From Boseongicola sp. (GTDB taxonomy: Bacteria > Pseudomonadota > Alphaproteobacteria > Rhodobacterales > Rhodobacteraceae), in NCBI GenBank assembly GCA_029287375.1, contig JARFRG010000156.1, positions 1 to 33,665 of the forward strand: a DNA stretch of 33,665 bases, in the 5' to 3' direction. The notes beneath the pieces are model-generated. The model was not told where the DNA came from, searched no databases, and saw nothing but the letters and a program-made list of their open reading frames with translations. The first letter of the stretch is position 1; every line of letters starts with the position of its first letter. Below are positions 8,559 to 17,430 of the stretch, one piece after another. The translations under genes were made by a program, and so were the position numbers.

Positions 8559-9547
8559 TGCGCGCGCCCGGATTTTGGCAGAACACCCCGACCCAACCGG
8601 GATGGCAGGCACGCCTTCTTGCGCCATTAAGTGCGCTCTATGCCTACGGAACGGCGCGTCGCCTACGCCAGCAAGCAGCCATTTCGCCCGATTGTCCGAC
8701 AATCTGTGTTGGAAATCTGAACGTAGGCGGGACCGGAAAGACGCCAACTGTCATTGCTTTGATCGACCTTTTGCAGCAACGCCGTGTTCATGTGGTCTCA
8801 CGCGGCTATGGCGGTCGCGAGACAGGCCCGCTTCAAGTCAACGAACGCACCCACAAGGCCGCGGACGTCGGCGACGAACCCCTTCTCATCTCAGCTTTCG
8901 CCCCAACGTGGGTTGCGCAAGATCGCGCAGCCGGGGTCCGCGCAGCACAAGCCGCTGGTGCCGACATTATCCTTCTTGATGATGGCTTTCAAAACCCGTC
9001 CGTTGCGAAAACACTCAGCATCATTGTGGTCGATGCATCCCTTGGGTTTGGAAATGGCCGCGTCCTTCCGGGCGGGCCACTCCGCGAACCAGTGAAGACT
9101 GGCCTGAAACGCGCCGATTTCGTTCTCAGTATCGGCGACCCAGCGGCACAAGACACCTTTCGCAAGGCATGGGGACCATCGATCACCATCCCCCATTTGA
9201 CTGCGCAGCTTGAACCCTTGGAAACCGGGATGGATTGGCGCGGACAACGCGTAATGGCCTTTGCCGGGATCGGTCACCCTGAAAAGTTTTTCGCCACTCT
9301 GCGCGGCCTTGGCGCCGATCTTATCCGCGCCGAAGCGCTAAGCGATCATCAGCCGTTGACCGACGCCCTCATGAAACGGCTCGAAATTGAGGCGATGGCC
9401 CTCTCTGCTCAATTGGTAACAACCGAAAAAGACGCCGTACGCCTTCCGACGAGCTTTCGCCAAAAGGTTCTGACTCTTCCGGTTCGGCTCCGATTTGACG
9501 ACGAACAGGCGCTCAAGACAGCCTTTTCGCACCTTACTCTTCCGTAA
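8558..9547 (+). CDS. lpxK: Tetraacyldisaccharide 4'-kinase
   Basis: ATG at 8558 overlaps waaA stop; CVGNLNVGGTGKTPTVIALIDLL Walker A, VVSRGYGG, DIILLDDGFQNPSV motifs of LpxK. Confidence 0.95.
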   Translation: MRAPGFWQNTPTQPGWQARLLAPLSALYAYGTARRLRQQAAISPDCPTICVGNLNVGGTGKTPTVIALIDLLQQRRVHVVSRGYGGRETGPLQVNERTHKAADVGDEPLLISAFAPTWVAQDRAAGVRAAQAAGADIILLDDGFQNPSVAKTLSIIVVDASLGFGNGRVLPGGPLREPVKTGLKRADFVLSIGDPAAQDTFRKAWGPSITIPHLTAQLEPLETGMDWRGQRVMAFAGIGHPEKFFATLRGLGADLIRAEALSDHQPLTDALMKRLEIEAMALSAQLVTTEKDAVRLPTSFRQKVLTLPVRLRFDDEQALKTAFSHLTLP

Positions 9548-10661
9548 AGCGGCCTGTGCCGGACCCAAGCGTCGGGGCTGCGCGACTTGGCGCAAGTTCC
9601 GCGTCGGAAAACACGATTGGCGTGCGCACACCCGGCACGCCGTCGTCTTCAACCTTCATGCCACGCGCGACGACCTGTGGGTCAGCAAACACTTCGGCCA
9701 TATCGTTAATCGGCCCGGCAGGAACCCCCGCCCCTTCGCAGGCCGCAAGCAGATCCGCCTTGGACCAGCCCCGCGTCATGGCCGTCAAAGTCGCCGTTAA
9801 CGTATCCCGATGCGCTATACGATTGGCATTGGTCGCATAATCCGGCGCATCGGCCAAACCATCGGCGCCCAGCACCTTACAAAAACGATGAAACTGTCCG
9901 TCGTTGCCAATCGCGACAATGATCCATCCGTCCTCACAATCAAAAACCTGATAGGGCATCAAGTTGGGATGCGCATTGCCCAGACGGCCCGGAGGCACGC
10001 CCGTCACAAGATAATTCAACGCCTGATTTGACGTGATCGCGACCGCGGTATCAAAGAGGGCCATATCAATATGCTGGCCACGTCCGGTAAATTCGCGCTG
10101 CCGCAAAGCCGCCTGCACCGCAATCACCGCATAAAGGCCTGTAAACAGGTCGGTGATCGCCACTCCAGACTTCATCGGCTGGCCGTCGGGCGCGCCCGTG
10201 AACGACATCAGCCCCGACATGCCTTGAATGATGTAGTCATACCCGGCGCGATGTGCATAAGGCCCCGTCTGGCCAAATCCTGTGATCGAACAATACACCA
10301 ACCGGGGGTTTAGGGCCGCAAGGCTGTCATAGTCCAACCCATATTTCGCCAGCCCGCCGGTCTTGAAGTTCTCGATCAAAACGTCCGCGTCAGCGACCAG
10401 CTTGCGCACCAAAGCCCGACCCTCTTCGGTGCGAAAGTCGGCGGCTACAGACGTCTTTCCGCGATTGCACGAATGAAAATATGCCGCCGACCGTTCCCCA
10501 TCATGTTCGACGAACGGAGGTCCCCATCCCCGTGTGTCATCACCGCTGGGGCTTTCGATTTTGACAACTTCCGCACCAAGGTCAGCAAGCGTCTGACCGG
10601 CCCAGGGGCCAGCCAGAACACGCGCAAGTTCAACAACCTTGAGACCTTGAAGCGGCGACAT
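9534..10661 (-). CDS. Class III (CaiB/BaiF) CoA-transferase
   Basis: 375 aa MSPLQGLKVVELARVLAGPWAGQTLADLGAEVVKIESPSGDDTRGWGPPF...; HIDMALFDTAVA region contains the expected catalytic Asp. Confidence 0.94.
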   Translation of the reverse strand: MSPLQGLKVVELARVLAGPWAGQTLADLGAEVVKIESPSGDDTRGWGPPFVEHDGERSAAYFHSCNRGKTSVAADFRTEEGRALVRKLVADADVLIENFKTGGLAKYGLDYDSLAALNPRLVYCSITGFGQTGPYAHRAGYDYIIQGMSGLMSFTGAPDGQPMKSGVAITDLFTGLYAVIAVQAALRQREFTGRGQHIDMALFDTAVAITSNQALNYLVTGVPPGRLGNAHPNLMPYQVFDCEDGWIIVAIGNDGQFHRFCKVLGADGLADAPDYATNANRIAHRDTLTATLTAMTRGWSKADLLAACEGAGVPAGPINDMAEVFADPQVVARGMKVEDDGVPGVRTPIVFSDAELAPSRAAPTLGSGTGRFTEE

Positions 10662-11302
10662 TACTCACCGATAGCCGCACGAATAATGTCCGACATCTCA
10701 TCGTAGGGCATGTTTGTATAAAGCGTGCCATCAATGATGAATGTCGGCGTTGATGTCACACCATCTTCTTCAGACTGCTGGAGATAGCGTGCATAAAGTT
10801 TCTGCGCGGTGTCCGCGTCGGAAAAGCACTGATCAAGTTGCGCATCCGTCAGCCCGGCAGTTTTGCCAAACCGACGCAGGCTTTCGACAATATCCTGAGG
10901 GCTCTCCTGGCGCGCCCAGCCGCGCTGATTTTCGTAAATCATATCCGCGATGCCGAAATAGCGATTCTCTGCTCCGTCACCGCAGCGCGCCACGATCGCG
11001 GCCCATAGTCCCTGGCGGTCAAAATAAACTTCGCGATAGATGAACTTGATTTTGCCTGTATCGATAAAATCTTTCTTCAGATCCTTGAAAGCACCGGCGT
11101 GAAAAGACGCGCAATGCGGGCAGGTAAACGACGCATACTCGATCACTGTGACTTCGGCATCGGGATTACCCAGGACCATTTCAGGGATGTCAGATGTATC
11201 AATATCCGCAGCATCCTGAGCCAAAACAGGCTGGCTCGCCAAAAACAACGCTGCAATCATGGCAAAAAGTGTGGCCGAAAAGGCCGTGACGGTTCGGTTC
11301 AT
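10661..11302 (-). CDS. DsbA-family thiol:disulfide interchange protein
   Basis: ATG at 11302; signal peptide MNRTVTAFSATLFAMIAALFLASQPVLA then YASFTCPHCASFH (CPHC active site) and VTSTPTFIIDGTLY cis-Pro loop. Confidence 0.93.
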   Translation of the reverse strand: MNRTVTAFSATLFAMIAALFLASQPVLAQDAADIDTSDIPEMVLGNPDAEVTVIEYASFTCPHCASFHAGAFKDLKKDFIDTGKIKFIYREVYFDRQGLWAAIVARCGDGAENRYFGIADMIYENQRGWARQESPQDIVESLRRFGKTAGLTDAQLDQCFSDADTAQKLYARYLQQSEEDGVTSTPTFIIDGTLYTNMPYDEMSDIIRAAIGE

Positions 11303-11315
11303 AACAAGAATACCT

Positions 11316-11825
11316 TTATTTCTGTTTTGACTGAGATAGGACATTCGCACCCAGACGTTCAAGGGCCGAGCGAAGCGACGTATCGCCCACAATTTCAACT
11401 GTTTGTGCCGCTTTTTGCCAATCCGCAGGCGAGATGTCATGCCGCGCTTTTGGCTCAAAAGCAGCCTGTGGTTCCGCAAAGCCGCGCGGCGCGGTTTGTG
11501 TCAGACGAATTCTGTTGATCGCAGAGTAGCCATAGCAAGCATTGACGCGTTCGCGAATGCTCTCTTTTTGCATCTCAACCATCGGGGCCTCGGCACCTTT
11601 GACCAGCAACGTCAAAGTCGCTCCAAGGCTCTTTCCGTAAGTGACTTCAATGGGGCGCGCCATGCCCGACAAATCTGCCCCAACGATATCATCCCAATGG
11701 GTCAAAAGCCTTGATACGGCAAAGCCACGGGTCTCGCCCGCCGCGCGGACGCGGCTCGCAACAAGACTGGACGCGCGCTCAAAACCGCGCTTGCGGCGAA
11801 ATTGCTTCAAAGCCTTGCCTTCCAT
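11316..11825 (-). CDS. DciA/DUF721 domain protein
   Basis: 169 aa; VSRLLTHWDDIVGADLSGMARPIEVTYGKSLGATLTLLVKGAEAPMVEMQKESIRERVNACYGYSAINRIRL typical of DUF721/DciA. Confidence 0.88.
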   Translation of the reverse strand: MEGKALKQFRRKRGFERASSLVASRVRAAGETRGFAVSRLLTHWDDIVGADLSGMARPIEVTYGKSLGATLTLLVKGAEAPMVEMQKESIRERVNACYGYSAINRIRLTQTAPRGFAEPQAAFEPKARHDISPADWQKAAQTVEIVGDTSLRSALERLGANVLSQSKQK

Positions 11826-11894
11826 AACCCTTCCCTCATCTTAATGCGGCACGAGGCATGCGCCACTCTAAAGCAGCTAACAGGGACATAAACA

Positions 11895-12956
11895 TTGTGT
11901 GAGACCCCACAAGCGACGGACCTGTTGGCTTGGTACGACACCAACGCGCGCGACATGCCATGGCGGACCAGTCCCGCTGATCGCAAAGCAGGCGTGCGAC
12001 CCGACCCTTATCGCATTTGGATGTCGGAAATTATGCTCCAACAAACCACGGTCGCAGCCGTTCGCAGTTATTTCCTCAGGTTTACAGCGCTTTGGCCCAC
12101 CGTCAACGATCTTGCTCAGGCCGACGACGCCGCAGTTATGGGCGAGTGGGCCGGCCTCGGATACTACGCCCGCGCCCGCAACCTTTTGAAGTGCGCAAGA
12201 ACAATCGCGCAGGACCACGATGGCGTATTCCCTGACACTCACGCCGAACTGCTTAAGCTACCCGGAATTGGCCCCTACACCGCTTCTGCCATCGCCTCTA
12301 TTGCCTATGACCACCCCGAAACCGTGGTAGACGGCAACGTCGAACGCGTCATGAGCCGCCTTTTCGCTGTTCAAACGCCACTCCCGGCCGCCAAGCCTGA
12401 ACTGACCGCACTTGCCGCCGATCTGACACCTCAACACCGCCCCGGAGACTATGCCCAAGCCGTCATGGATCTCGGTGCCACGATCTGCACGCCCCGAAAT
12501 CCTGCCTGTGGTATCTGCCCGTGGATCAGCGCCTGCAAGGCCCGCGCCGAAGGGATCGCGTCAGACCTCCCCCGCAAATCGCCAAAGAAAGCAAAACCAA
12601 TCCGCACAGGCATTGCCTATATTGCACGGCGCGAAGACGGCGCATGGCTACTGGAAACGCGACCCGACAAAGGCCTGCTTGGTGGCATGCTAGGTTGGCC
12701 CGGCACCGAATGGTCGGAACACGCCGTCGACGAAACACCCCCCATTGATGGCAACTGGCGCAACCCGGGCGCAGAAGTCCGCCACACCTTTACCCATTTC
12801 CATCTTATACTCTCGGTGCGCGTGGCGACGCTCCCGACAGACACGACCATATCTCATGGCCGCTTCGTCCCACACGCAGACTTTCGGCCCTCGGACCTGC
12901 CGACAGTGATGCGCAAAGCATTTGACCTTGCGTCCCCCGTTCTCGCATCGGATTGA
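11895..12956 (+). CDS. mutY: A/G-specific adenine glycosylase
   Basis: 353 aa; WMSEIMLQQTTVAAV, LPGIGPYTASAIASIAY (HhH) and C-x6-C-x2-C-x5-C iron-sulfur motif CTPRNPACGICPWISAC. TTG start. Confidence 0.95.
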   Translation: MCETPQATDLLAWYDTNARDMPWRTSPADRKAGVRPDPYRIWMSEIMLQQTTVAAVRSYFLRFTALWPTVNDLAQADDAAVMGEWAGLGYYARARNLLKCARTIAQDHDGVFPDTHAELLKLPGIGPYTASAIASIAYDHPETVVDGNVERVMSRLFAVQTPLPAAKPELTALAADLTPQHRPGDYAQAVMDLGATICTPRNPACGICPWISACKARAEGIASDLPRKSPKKAKPIRTGIAYIARREDGAWLLETRPDKGLLGGMLGWPGTEWSEHAVDETPPIDGNWRNPGAEVRHTFTHFHLILSVRVATLPTDTTISHGRFVPHADFRPSDLPTVMRKAFDLASPVLASD

Positions 12957-12980
12957 GGACATCGCAGGTGCCTGTATAGT
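12953..12980 (+). promoter_or_regulatory. Candidate promoter for the alkB-like gene
   Basis: TTGAGG (12953-12958) - 16 nt - TATAGT (12975-12980), overlapping the mutY stop codon. Confidence 0.35.
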
Positions 12981-13007
12981 CCACACGTCCCCAATGTGAT
13001 CCGAGTC

Positions 13008-14140
13008 ATGGCCGAAACCACCTACGCAAATCACATCCGACCAGCCCTCCCATTCTGGGTGTCTCTGACGCTTGTCCCAGTCGCTTGGATCGGCGCAATT
13101 TATGGCGGATGGACGTTGGCGCTTTTGCCCATATACGCATGGGGCGCGTTCTCGGTTCTCGATAAAGTCATCGGAATCGATCCGCGAAACCCGGATATCG
13201 AAACCCCCGAGACTGACATACGCTGGCACCAATTGATCACTACGATCTGGCCTTTCGTTCAATTCGCCACGACCTTTGGCCTTCTTGCCTATGCCACCAG
13301 CGCCGATCACCTATCCTCCACGGAACGGGTCGCTCTGTTCTTTGGCGTCGGCCTGATGAACGGCACCATCGGCCTCGTCTATGCCCACGAACTGATCCAT
13401 CGGTCGTCCCGCTTAGGTCGTTTCCTCGGAGACATGCAGCTTGCGATGGTCCTGTACGGCCACTACCGCTCCGAACACCTTCTCGTTCACCACAGATACG
13501 TCGCAACACCTCGCGATCCTGTGTCGGCACGGTTCCGTGAACACTTCTGGAAGTTCTATCCACGCGTGCTTGTCCAGAGCCTGCTGTCGTCTTTCAACGC
13601 GGAAAAAGCCATACTCGCCCGGCGCGAAAGGCCGGTATGGCACTGTAGCAATCCATTCTGGCGCTACGTCAGCGGTGCGGTCGCGTTCCTTTGCCTTGCC
13701 TACGCAATCGGCGGCCAAAGTGGCGTCATTCTATTCATGATCTCCGCCGGCTTCGCGATTTTCCAGCTCGAGTTGGTGAACTACATCGAACACTATGGCC
13801 TGACACGTAGACATCTTGGCGATGGGCGCTACGAGTCGCAAAAACCGCATCACAGCTGGAATTCGGCCCATGCCGCAACGTCGGCCCTACTGATCAACGT
13901 CACGCGACATTCCGATCACCACACCAGCCCGGCTCGGCCCTATGCCTTGCTGCAAACCCCACCCGAAAGCGACGCCCCGCACCTGCCTCGCGGGTACGCC
14001 GTGATGACGACAATGGCGCTGATCCCGCCGCTCTGGATGCGCACCATGAACCCGCGCGGCGCGCATGGCGCCGTCAGTTCTACCCCGACATCACCGATTG
14101 GAGCGCCTACGACCAAGCGAAAAACCCGCCCCCGTCGTGA
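13008..14140 (+). pseudogene. alkB: AlkB-type alkane 1-monooxygenase / membrane fatty acid desaturase, apparent 1-nt frameshift near 14058
   Basis: HELIHRSS, HLLVHHRYVATPRDPVSARF, NYIEHYGLTRR, HSDHHTSPARPY motifs in frame of ORF 12996..14507; after MNPR the expected C-terminus WRRQFYPDITDWSAYDQAKNPPPS* lies in another frame, ending at TGA 14138-14140. Confidence 0.8.
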
Positions 14141-14150
14141 TCCAAAACCT

Positions 14151-16649
14151 CTAACCGTCCTTGCGGATCGTTTCGTTTTTGGGATCATACGGGCTGTCTT
14201 CGGTCACGACCGCATTCCAAAGTCGGTTTTGCATTTTCACCTGAAGCTTGGTCCCCGGCGCCGCCTTGTCGACTGGCACATACCCCATGCCGATAGATTT
14301 GCCGAACGCCACCGAATAGCCGCCCGACGTCAAGCGCCCGACGCGCGTCTCTCCATCATAAAGCGCCTCACGCCCCCAGGGATCCGCATCATCAGGCCCG
14401 TCAATCAAAAGCGTCACGCACATCGACCGAACGCCGGTCTCGACCATCCGGTCCTTACCGAAATAATCCTTCTCCAGATCAACAAACCGACTAAGCCCCG
14501 CCTCTAATGGTGTTGCATCCCGACCAAGCTCGGTCCCGAACGCGCGATAGGATTTCTCCTGTCGCAGCCAGTTCTGCGCACGCGCCCCAACCAGCTTCAG
14601 ACCGTGCGTCTCGCCCGCTGCCATCAATTGGTCGAACAGGTAATTCTGCATCTCCATCGGATGATGCAACTCCCAGCCCAACTCGCCCGTATAGGCCACG
14701 CGGATCGCATTCGTCGGACACATCCCAAGCTCGATCCGCCGCGCGCTCAGCCACGGGAACCGCTTGTTCGACAGGGCCGTTTCCGGGTCCGCATCAACAA
14801 TCAGGCCCTTCAGCACATTGCGTGACTTTGGCCCCGCAATTGCGAAAACACCGTGTTGTCCCGTGCAGTCATCCAGCCACATCGGACCAAAGCGCCCAAC
14901 ATTCTCGTTGATCGCCTGCGCAAGATAGTCGCTGTCATAGGCCTGCCACGCACCGGCGCTCACCAGGTAATATGTATCCTCAGACAGCCGCACGATCGTA
15001 TATTCCGTGCGCGTCGTTCCATGCGATGTCAGCGCATAGGTCAGATTGATCCGGCCAACCTTAGGCAATTTGTTGCAGGTGAACCAATCCAGAAACGCCG
15101 TCGCGCCCGGCCCGCGTAACTTGTGCTTTGTGAACGCCGTGGCGTCGACCATTCCGACACCTGACCGGACCGCCGTGGCTTCCTCGACGGCGTATTGCCA
15201 CCAACCACCGCGCCGGAATGACCGTGCATCATGATCAAAACTATCAGACGCATCCAATGGGCCAAAATAGTTCGGCCGCTCCCAGCCATTCACCTGACCA
15301 AATTGCGCACCACGCGCTTTCATCCGATCATAGGACGGAGCCGTCTTCAGCGGTCGGCAAGCCGCACGCTCCTCGTCCGGGTGATGCACCACATAGACAT
15401 GCGCGTAACATTCCTCGTTCTTGCGTGCCGCATATTCGGTCGTCATCCAATTGCCGTACCGCTTGGGATCAAGGCTCGCCATGTCGATTTCGGCTTCGCC
15501 CTCGACCATCATCTGCGCAAGATAATACCCCGTACCGCCCGCAGCCGTGATCCCAAAACTAAAGCCCTCAGCCAGCCACATATTGCGCCGCCCGGGCGCC
15601 GGGCCAACAAGAGGGTTACCATCCGGTGTGTAACAAATCGGACCGTTAAAATCGTCCTTCAGCCCGCAGTCTTCACAGGACGGGATACGATGGATCATTG
15701 CAGTGTATTGCTCTTCGATCCGCTCCAGATCCAACTGGAATAAATCCGCCCGGAAACTATCCGGCACACCGTGTTCAAACCGCGCAGGCGCCCCGTTCTC
15801 ATAAACACCCAGAATCCAGCCCCCGCGTTCTTCACGGACATAAGACTGCGCATCCGCGTCCCGGATCACAGGATGCTCGGGGTTGGTCTTGCGCCACTCC
15901 ACCAAAGCCGGATCCTGATCCATCACGATGAACTGGTGTTCAACAGGAATTGCCGGGATCTTGATGCCCAGCAGTCCGGCGGTTCGCTGCGCATGGTTGC
16001 CCGTCGCCGTCACGACGTGTTCGGCATGAATGACGACCTGCTCATCCGTTGCCACCAGATTGCCGCCCTTTTCGGCCATCTTCATGCAGGTCACATCCCA
16101 ATGATCACCCGTCCAGTGATACCCGTCGACCTGCCATTTTCGCTCAATCAGCACACCCCGCTGTCGCGCCCCCTTGGCCATCGCCATGGTGACGTCGGCC
16201 GGATTGATATACCCGTCTGTCGGATGATAAATCGCACCCTCAAGGTCTTCCGTGCGGATCAACGGCCAACGCTCTTTGATGGCGGTGGGGGACATCCACT
16301 CATACGGTACGTCGCAGGTTTCCGCCGTGGCGGCATAGAGCATATACTCGTCCATGCGGTCTTTCGTCTGCGCCATCCGCAAGTTACCTACGACTGAAAA
16401 CCCCGCGTTCAATCCCGTCTCGGCCTCCAACTGCTTGTAGAAATCAACCGAGTATTTGTGGATATGTGTGGTCGCATAGGACATATTAAACAGCGGCAAC
16501 AATCCTGCGGCATGCCAGGTCGATCCCGACGTCAACTCGTCGCGCTCCAGCAACATCACATCGTCCCAACCCGCTTTCGCAAGGTGATAGGCAACCGACG
16601 TCCCGACAGCACCGCCACCAACAACAAGCGCTTTGACATGGGTCTTCAT
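14151..16649 (-). CDS. FAD-dependent oxidoreductase with C-terminal GcvT-like domains (dimethylglycine/sarcosine dehydrogenase family)
   Basis: 832 aa; ALVVGGGAVGTSVAYHLAKAGW FAD-binding motif, SGSTWHAAGLLP (likely flavinylated His), C-terminal GcvT features (YTGELGWELHHPMEMQNYLFDQLMAAG). Confidence 0.9.
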   Translation of the reverse strand: MKTHVKALVVGGGAVGTSVAYHLAKAGWDDVMLLERDELTSGSTWHAAGLLPLFNMSYATTHIHKYSVDFYKQLEAETGLNAGFSVVGNLRMAQTKDRMDEYMLYAATAETCDVPYEWMSPTAIKERWPLIRTEDLEGAIYHPTDGYINPADVTMAMAKGARQRGVLIERKWQVDGYHWTGDHWDVTCMKMAEKGGNLVATDEQVVIHAEHVVTATGNHAQRTAGLLGIKIPAIPVEHQFIVMDQDPALVEWRKTNPEHPVIRDADAQSYVREERGGWILGVYENGAPARFEHGVPDSFRADLFQLDLERIEEQYTAMIHRIPSCEDCGLKDDFNGPICYTPDGNPLVGPAPGRRNMWLAEGFSFGITAAGGTGYYLAQMMVEGEAEIDMASLDPKRYGNWMTTEYAARKNEECYAHVYVVHHPDEERAACRPLKTAPSYDRMKARGAQFGQVNGWERPNYFGPLDASDSFDHDARSFRRGGWWQYAVEEATAVRSGVGMVDATAFTKHKLRGPGATAFLDWFTCNKLPKVGRINLTYALTSHGTTRTEYTIVRLSEDTYYLVSAGAWQAYDSDYLAQAINENVGRFGPMWLDDCTGQHGVFAIAGPKSRNVLKGLIVDADPETALSNKRFPWLSARRIELGMCPTNAIRVAYTGELGWELHHPMEMQNYLFDQLMAAGETHGLKLVGARAQNWLRQEKSYRAFGTELGRDATPLEAGLSRFVDLEKDYFGKDRMVETGVRSMCVTLLIDGPDDADPWGREALYDGETRVGRLTSGGYSVAFGKSIGMGYVPVDKAAPGTKLQVKMQNRLWNAVVTEDSPYDPKNETIRKDG

Positions 16650-16770
16650 AAGACGAATCCTCCGTGTGTTCGCAGGGATTTAAACCCATAAAGCGTGGCC
16701 GCGTCAGGTCCATCCGACATCGCATCGCATAAAACCGACAACCGCCCAAGACACCGGGGCCAAGACCTTC

Positions 16771-16836
16771 ACCTTTTCCAAAATACCTCGGGGTGAGGCG
16801 CACATGCGCCGAGGGGCAGCGCCCCTCTCCCGTCAC
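16771..16836. repeat. GC-rich hairpin-containing intergenic repeat, copy A
   Basis: ccttttccaaaatacctcggggtgaggcgcacatgcgccgaggggcagcgcccctctcccg; two hairpins (ggcgca-ca-tgcgcc; gaggggc-agc-gcccctc). Reverse complement shares the core of copy B. Confidence 0.65.
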
Positions 16837-16907
16837 TGCCCCAAATATAAACCATCGACATCTGGGTTCCGTCCACCGCACACTCAGCAACAAACGGGGG
16901 ATAGAAT

Positions 16908-17384
16908 ATGCTGCGAACACTTTCGATCTTTGTTGCCGGCGCCATTGTTGGCGCACCTGCGGGGGCCTTCCTTTGGTATGCCTTCTCGCCGCTTTTCTTC
17001 GACGAGGTTGTGGTCGAAACGCTGGCCGAGGCACAAATCATCTCCACCGGCAGTTTTCGCGACGCAGACCGCGCGCACCAGGGCTCTGGCGTTGCCACAC
17101 TTGTGTCTCTGCCCGGCGGCACATTGGAAATCCAGCTCTCGGAATTCCAGGTCACAAACGGACCCGATCTCGAAGTCTGGCTCTCCGCGCACCCCGATCC
17201 GGCTCAATCGTCAGATGTCTCAGACAATCCATGGGTCGCGCTTGGACAGCTGAAAGGCAATGTCGGCGACCAAGCCTATGCAGTCCCAACAGAGATCGAC
17301 GTCTCATCCTTCCAATCCGTTGTGATCTGGTGCGAACAATTCGGTGTCTTGTTCTCACCGGCGGCCCTGTCACCGCCGTCGTGA
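16908..17384 (+). CDS. DM13 domain-containing membrane-anchored/exported protein
   Basis: 158 aa; N-terminal hydrophobic segment then TGSFRDADRAHQGSGVATL..., VWLSAHPDP..., VVIWCEQFGVLFSPAAL characteristic of DM13. Confidence 0.85.
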   Translation: MLRTLSIFVAGAIVGAPAGAFLWYAFSPLFFDEVVVETLAEAQIISTGSFRDADRAHQGSGVATLVSLPGGTLEIQLSEFQVTNGPDLEVWLSAHPDPAQSSDVSDNPWVALGQLKGNVGDQAYAVPTEIDVSSFQSVVIWCEQFGVLFSPAALSPPS

Positions 17385-17430
17385 GACGACACGCCTTGCT
17401 GCCCGGCGCTGCAATGTGCATCCTGTTGTA

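Noticed and set aside
14141-14507. C-terminal extension of ORF 12996..14507
   Set aside because: Out-of-frame readthrough after the probable 1-nt deletion; antisense to the GcvT-type flavoprotein gene and not AlkB-like.
16804-17253. ORFs 16793..17431 and 16804..17253 starting in repeat copy A
   Set aside because: They read through the hairpin repeat and out of frame through the DM13 gene; no conserved motif.
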